Shown piece after piece: positions 6,847-10,379 of a stretch of 10,379 nucleotides of DNA. The stretch comes from Methylacidiphilum sp. (GTDB lineage: Bacteria; Verrucomicrobiota; Verrucomicrobiia; CAIQCK01). Each line of letters starts with the position of its first letter. Position 1 is the stretch's first letter. The position numbers and the translations under genes were made by a program. Below the pieces are notes generated by a model, which was given only the letters and a program-made list of their open reading frames with translations, made no database searches and was not told the origin of the DNA. The DNA lies in the NCBI GenBank assembly GCA_020718125.1, contig DYDC01000073.1, forward strand, positions 1 through 10,379, written 5' to 3'.

Positions 6847-8247
6847 TCAGAACTTGAAGGTCAGTTGCGCGAAGAGCCAGTTGGCGTCGCTCGCATCCAG
6901 AGCCGGTTTTGCGTTGCGGGTGCGCTCGATGAAGCTGCCGGCGAAGAAGTGCGAATAGCCGGCGAACAGATCGAGGTATTTGTTGATCTGCCATTGCACC
7001 AGCAGATCAATCTCATGGCCCAACGCCCGGCCGGAGTTGCCGGTGCGGTCGCGACGCATGGACTGGCCGGTGCAGTAATACCAGGAGTCGCGAGCCTCGT
7101 TGAGCCGCAGGAAATGGTAATCGGCCCACACCTTGAGGTTCCTGGCGGGCTTCACCTCGAAGGTGAACTGGTAATCCTCCAGGTTCATCCACGACACGAG
7201 ATTCATCCGGCCATAGTAGGTGTCAATCGCCCCAAAGACGCCGTCGAACGTGCCGCGCGTGCCATCGTTGGGGTCGTCATCGCCGCTGGCATAGCTGAAT
7301 TCGCCCGCCACGCGCGGCGACCACAGCGCGTCGAACGTGTAGCCCACGCGCGCGTTCGCGCCGGCCGCCTGGATGTCGTCGCGGCCAAACCCGCCGCCCT
7401 GGCCCACCAGCGTGCCCGCAAAATCCCAACGCCGGCCCAGGGTCCCGCTGAACGCGAAGCCGAGCGAGTGGCGGTTCTCGTCGCCGACGCCGCTTTCGCC
7501 GACGAGGTTGCCGTGGTCGTCGTATCGCACGATGTAGAACACATCCGGTTTAATGGAAAACTCCCCCTCGGTGAACTTCCTGCCCTGCGCGTAAATCCCG
7601 GCCATCTGATACGGAAAGTGATCGTCGTTGAAGGTGGTCGGCTCCGAGATGATCCGCTGGCCGTAGAGGAAATCCAGTTGCGCCCATTCGAGGTCCACAT
7701 ACACCTTCGCGGCGTCCCACCAGTAGCGGCCGATGTTGCCCCATTCGCCCGGCCCGAACACGCGGGCGTCGGCATAGCTGATGGTCTGCCGCCCCGCCTT
7801 GAAGCCGACGGGAGACTTGCCGATGTGTTTCCACTCGAAGAACGCCTGCTTCAATTCGAACTCATCGTAGAAGGGGCAGTTGATGGGGAATGCCTCCCGC
7901 TTCAAATCGCTCAACCAGTGCCGCGCGTCCTGCATCTCGGCATAAACGTGGGCTTCTTCCAGAAATCGGTAATCGGCACTGACGCGCGTGCGCAGCAGCA
8001 GCAAGGAATCATCCTCGCCGGTGCCATAGCGCCGACCGTTGAAGTTGTCGAAGAACTCGTAGCGCGTCCGCAGGTTGAGGCCGAAGTCGAGTTTGCCCGG
8101 CCCCAGCGGGATGTTTTTGACCGCGTCCGTCAGCGACCCGGCCGCAGGCGCGTTGCTTTTCGATGTCGTTTGCGACGGGTCGGCCAGAGCGAGTGACCAA
8201 GAACAGGCGAAGGCCAGGAAACTGGCGACTGCAGATTTCGTTTTCAT
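6847..8247 (-). CDS. Outer-membrane porin of the alginate-export family
   Basis: The 466-residue protein has a signal peptide (about residues 1-22) and then an 18-strand-type barrel pattern ending in Phe466 (LTFKF). The segment GRQTISYADARVFGPGEWG (153-171) followed by NIGRYWW matches the most conserved part of the alginate-export domain family (PF13372), and GHEIDLLVQWQI (410-421) near the C-terminus fits too. Despite the name, most members sit beside assorted transporters and act as porins, so alginate is not implied. No alginate gene is nearby. The ATG at 8247 overlaps the channel-gene stop by 4 bases (ATGA), which indicates translational coupling. The frame is open further upstream, but it then overlaps the channel gene and lacks a signal peptide. 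It probably gives the system its outer-membrane entry. Confidence 0.9.
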   Translation of the reverse strand: MKTKSAVASFLAFACSWSLALADPSQTTSKSNAPAAGSLTDAVKNIPLGPGKLDFGLNLRTRYEFFDNFNGRRYGTGEDDSLLLLRTRVSADYRFLEEAHVYAEMQDARHWLSDLKREAFPINCPFYDEFELKQAFFEWKHIGKSPVGFKAGRQTISYADARVFGPGEWGNIGRYWWDAAKVYVDLEWAQLDFLYGQRIISEPTTFNDDHFPYQMAGIYAQGRKFTEGEFSIKPDVFYIVRYDDHGNLVGESGVGDENRHSLGFAFSGTLGRRWDFAGTLVGQGGGFGRDDIQAAGANARVGYTFDALWSPRVAGEFSYASGDDDPNDGTRGTFDGVFGAIDTYYGRMNLVSWMNLEDYQFTFEVKPARNLKVWADYHFLRLNEARDSWYYCTGQSMRRDRTGNSGRALGHEIDLLVQWQINKYLDLFAGYSHFFAGSFIERTRNAKPALDASDANWLFAQLTFKF

Positions 8248-9035
8248 CGATAAGCATTCCGAAAGAACGCGCGGTAAACCCCACCGCCGAGCAATGGCGC
8301 GACGATGTAAACCGTCCACCAACCGTGGCCGTCGGCTTCGAACGGCACCGTGCCCCAACCGGCGAACATCGAAAACACGCGCGGCGCGAAATCACGCGCC
8401 GGGTTGAAACACGCCATCGTCAGCGGCCCCAGCACCGAGATCAGCAACGTCACCGTCAGGCCGATCGTCGCGGCGGTGAGCAGTTGCGGGCGCGACTTGT
8501 TGCGCTCGTCCGTCGCGCAGAAAATGACCAGCAGCAGCGCCGCCGTGCCGATGACTTCCGCCCCGAACGCTGACGCCGTGCTTATGCGTGTCCGCGCCTC
8601 GTCAGTAAGCGGTTTGCCGCCGGGGCTTGGATAAAACTCTCCGAACACCATCGCGGTGGCTTCGCTGCCCGGCGCGCCGCGAACGATGCCGTTGGCCTTC
8701 TCATAAGCGTGCAGCGCGTCGCCAAAGATGAAGTAGAGCGCCGCCGACGCCACGAACGCGCCGAGCAGTTGCGTGACGATATACGGCAACACACGCGTTT
8801 TCGGAAAGTCGGACCACACTGCCATGCTCAGCGTCACAGCCGGGTTCAGGTGCGCGCCGCTCAGCGCACCTGTGAGGTAGATCGCCGTTGCGATGCCGAG
8901 GCCCCACACGATGGCCACCTGAAACACGCCCACCTGCGCGCCGGTCGTGACCGCGGCGCACACGCTCCCGCAGCCGAAGAACACGAGCAGGAACGTGCCG
9001 AAGAACTCGCCTGTGAACCATCTGGGAAGCGTCAT
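8244..9035 (-). CDS. Aquaporin-family (MIP) channel, GlpF-like backbone with unusual filter
   Basis: The 263-residue inner-membrane channel has six membrane segments and both half-helix motifs, GAHLNPAVT (NPA at 64-66) and NPARDF (211-216). Asp after the second-motif Arg, and the long loop between residues 105 and 155, are marks of glycerol facilitators. Aligned by hand to E. coli GlpF, the four filter positions are Trp44, Ile199, Ala208 and Arg214. GlpF has Trp, Gly, Phe and Arg, while plant NIP subgroup I channels have Trp, Val, Ala and Arg. NIP-like channels pass glycerol, ammonia, arsenite or other small uncharged solutes. The start lies 13 bases after the GTPase stop, and the stop overlaps the porin start. 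No glycerol kinase or arsenic gene is nearby. Its substrate is open. Confidence 0.93.
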   Translation of the reverse strand: MTLPRWFTGEFFGTFLLVFFGCGSVCAAVTTGAQVGVFQVAIVWGLGIATAIYLTGALSGAHLNPAVTLSMAVWSDFPKTRVLPYIVTQLLGAFVASAALYFIFGDALHAYEKANGIVRGAPGSEATAMVFGEFYPSPGGKPLTDEARTRISTASAFGAEVIGTAALLLVIFCATDERNKSRPQLLTAATIGLTVTLLISVLGPLTMACFNPARDFAPRVFSMFAGWGTVPFEADGHGWWTVYIVAPLLGGGVYRAFFRNAYR

Positions 9036-9048
9036 GACTGGCCTGTCC

Positions 9049-10236
9049 CTACTTCACAGAACCAGACATGGGCTTCCGGCAGCAGCAGGATGCGCCTTCC
9101 TTGTCGCGGTGGGTCGGGTTTGGCCGGCCAGGGCGGAAATGCTCCAGATGATCCAGTTTCGCCTGCAACGTCGGGAACTTCGCCGCCACCGCCGGCACGG
9201 AGTCCTTGACCGTCGTGGCGAGCACGTCGGGCGGGGCTTCGGCGCGGAGGTTGATGAACATCTCGCCGGCCGCCACCGGCTCGCCGAGCTTGAAGGAAAG
9301 CTCAGGCACGAAATCGTTGCGGACAAGATTCACCACCGCGACATGGCCCAGGCTGTTCGCATCGGGGCTGAAGGTCATCTTCAGGTGCGCGATCTCCGCC
9401 TGCCGCGCTTGCAGCCGTTTTTGGATCTCGCCGGCAAGCTGTTGGAGCAGGTTGTCGGCATCGAACAACTGCGTGGCCGTGAGGCGAACGGTGCAGTTGA
9501 GCCAGCCCATCAGCGCTTCGCCGTCGGCGTAAAGGTCATAGTCCACCTCCATTGCCGTCCGCGCTGTCTGCTCCTCGCTGGTGAGGCGCCCAAACCATGC
9601 ATCGAGGCCCGTCCCCTGGCGCGCGGCGACAGTGAGTGTTTGCGTGCGCGGGAACTTCGCCGCGAGCGCCTTGCGCAATGCCTCCAGCCGCGCCGCGTCG
9701 AGCAGGTCGCATTTGTTGATGACGATGAGGTCAGCCTCTTCGAGTTGCTTGGCGTAGATGTAGGCGACCTTTTCGGAGAAACCGCCGCCCTTTTCCACGC
9801 CGAGCACGCGCAGCGCGCGGACCGGATCCACCATGACGCTGACCGGCGCGACGGTGAAGTCGTTGCCGTAAAGCCGCCGCAACGGATACGTGACCGTGGC
9901 AACGAGGTCGGTGCAACTCCCCACCGGCTCGGCGATGAACACGTCCGGCCGCGTCCTGACGCAAAGCCGCTGCGACGCCTCAATGAGCGAGTTGAACTGG
10001 CAGCAGAAGCAACCGCCGAGGATTTCCGCCGTCTCGAAGCCCTGTGAGCGCAACGTCATCGTGTCCACCAATTCGCTGCCTTGGTCGTTGGTGATGAGGC
10101 CGACGCGCAGGCCGCGGTCGGTGAGCTGCCGCGCGAGCTTGCCAACGGCGGTGGTTTTCCCCGCGCCGAGGAAGCCGCCGATCATGATGTAGCGGGCTTT
10201 GGATTGGTCGTTGGCGGAAGTGGCGAGTGGTTTCAT
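9049..10236 (-). CDS. CobW/COG0523-type GTPase (G3E family metallochaperone-like)
   Basis: The 395-residue cytoplasmic GTPase is the first gene of the operon. It has Walker A GGFLGAGKTT (20-29), the metal-binding CxCC motif in GGCFCCQ (Cys76, Cys78, Cys79), the Walker B-type EPVG (103-106) and the base-specificity motif NKCD (174-177). All are canonical for the G3E family, which delivers zinc, cobalt or nickel to target enzymes or transporters. The C-terminal third (from about residue 225) is not the familiar CobW_C region that I could recognise. It ends with an extra CCC at 384-386 close to the C-terminus. ATG 10236 gives a normal N-terminus, but no ribosome binding site is evident. A palindrome 11 bases upstream may control it. 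Subfamily and client protein cannot be assigned. Confidence 0.92.
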   Translation of the reverse strand: MKPLATSANDQSKARYIMIGGFLGAGKTTAVGKLARQLTDRGLRVGLITNDQGSELVDTMTLRSQGFETAEILGGCFCCQFNSLIEASQRLCVRTRPDVFIAEPVGSCTDLVATVTYPLRRLYGNDFTVAPVSVMVDPVRALRVLGVEKGGGFSEKVAYIYAKQLEEADLIVINKCDLLDAARLEALRKALAAKFPRTQTLTVAARQGTGLDAWFGRLTSEEQTARTAMEVDYDLYADGEALMGWLNCTVRLTATQLFDADNLLQQLAGEIQKRLQARQAEIAHLKMTFSPDANSLGHVAVVNLVRNDFVPELSFKLGEPVAAGEMFINLRAEAPPDVLATTVKDSVPAVAAKFPTLQAKLDHLEHFRPGRPNPTHRDKEGASCCCRKPMSGSVK

Positions 10237-10247
10237 GCAGTTAAACG

Positions 10248-10265
10248 TATGCCTTCATTGGCATA
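10248..10265. promoter_or_regulatory. Candidate operator TATGCC-N6-GGCATA upstream of the GTPase operon
   Basis: TATGCCTTCATTGGCATA is a perfect 6+6 inverted repeat around a 6-base centre, ending 11 bases upstream of the GTPase ATG in an otherwise AT-richer patch. Its size fits a dimeric repressor such as a Fur/Zur-family or MarR-type protein. A possible -10-like TATATG on the minus strand overlaps its right edge, so binding would block transcription. A metal-responsive regulator is suggested only by the genes downstream. I find no second copy before the zinc-type operon. Confidence 0.45.
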
Positions 10266-10311
10266 TATCTGCGCCGCAGGGCAAGGGAAAAGTTGCGGGA
10301 GGATTACTCCG

Positions 10312-10378
10312 GGGCGCAACTTGACATACGCACCACGATCAAGTCCCGGAGGGACGGACGAGAATAGCCCGGCACTTT
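10312..10378 (-). repeat. 67-bp repeat, copy 2, upstream of the GTPase operon
   Basis: This is the inverted partner of 132-198, identical at 65 of 67 positions, with the internal hairpin GTCCC-TCC-GGGAC. Read in the direction of the GTPase operon, it ends 75 bases before the start codon, close to the 67 bases seen at copy 1. It runs to the last base but one of the window, so the repeat may continue to the right. The 46 bases between it and the candidate operator hold no other structure that I can see. Confidence 0.85.
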
Positions 10379-10379
10379 A

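Noticed and set aside
5731..8196. 821-codon plus-strand frame, the longest in the window
   Set aside because: It runs antisense to the binding-protein and porin genes, which have clear signal peptides and family motifs. Its His/Arg/Ala-rich sequence shows no domain.
6847..8247. Evidence for alginate secretion
   Set aside because: The family name is misleading. No alginate polymerase, epimerase or lyase gene is present, and the gene is coupled to importer genes.
10321..10326. TTGACA inside repeat copy 2 as a -35 box pointing out of the window
   Set aside because: No -10-like hexamer follows at 16-18 bases, and the opposite copy carries the same hexamer facing away from its operon.

Overview
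The window is GC-rich (about 60% or more by eye) and densely coded. It holds two transport operons that point at each other and meet at about 4020-4037. The gene content and the dispersed palindromic repeat look like Verrucomicrobiota, possibly a Pedosphaera-like or environmental lineage. That placement is a weak guess from memory, because the window has no rRNA or other marker gene. I see no tRNA, rRNA, CRISPR array, phage gene or intact transposase.

Left edge (1-265): no convincing gene, but several layers of repeats. These are a 21-base perfect hairpin, a doubtful 28-codon ORF, an 18-base perfect inverted repeat around a 14-base centre with GTAA...TTAC ends, a 67-base repeat copy, and a tandem pair of 10-mers.

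Plus-strand operon (about 266-4019), a zinc-type uptake system: a small membrane protein rich in His and Cys, an outer-membrane beta-barrel with a coiled-coil N-terminus and a His-rich loop, a ZnuA-like binding protein with three metal-ligand histidines, and a ZnuB-like permease. No ZnuC-type ATPase is encoded here.

Minus-strand operon (10236 down to 4038), six tightly packed genes: a CobW/COG0523-type GTPase, an aquaporin-family channel, an alginate-export-family outer-membrane porin, a NitT/TauT-type lipoprotein binding protein with an unusual cluster of His and Cys, its permease and its ATPase. Two junctions are 4-base ATGA stop/start overlaps, and the other gaps are 2, 12 and 13 bases. 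Together the genes give a route from outer membrane to cytoplasm plus a metallochaperone-type GTPase. The substrate cannot be read from the sequence. A metal complex, a metalloid or another small solute would all fit.

The same 67-base repeat (65/67 identical) lies upstream of the first gene of both operons, in the same orientation relative to transcription and at a similar distance (67 and 75 bases). As a pair the copies are inverted and bracket 10.1 kb. An operator-like palindrome, TATGCC-N6-GGCATA, sits 11 bases upstream of the GTPase start. The most original feature of the window is the minus-strand operon and its possible co-regulation with the zinc operon.
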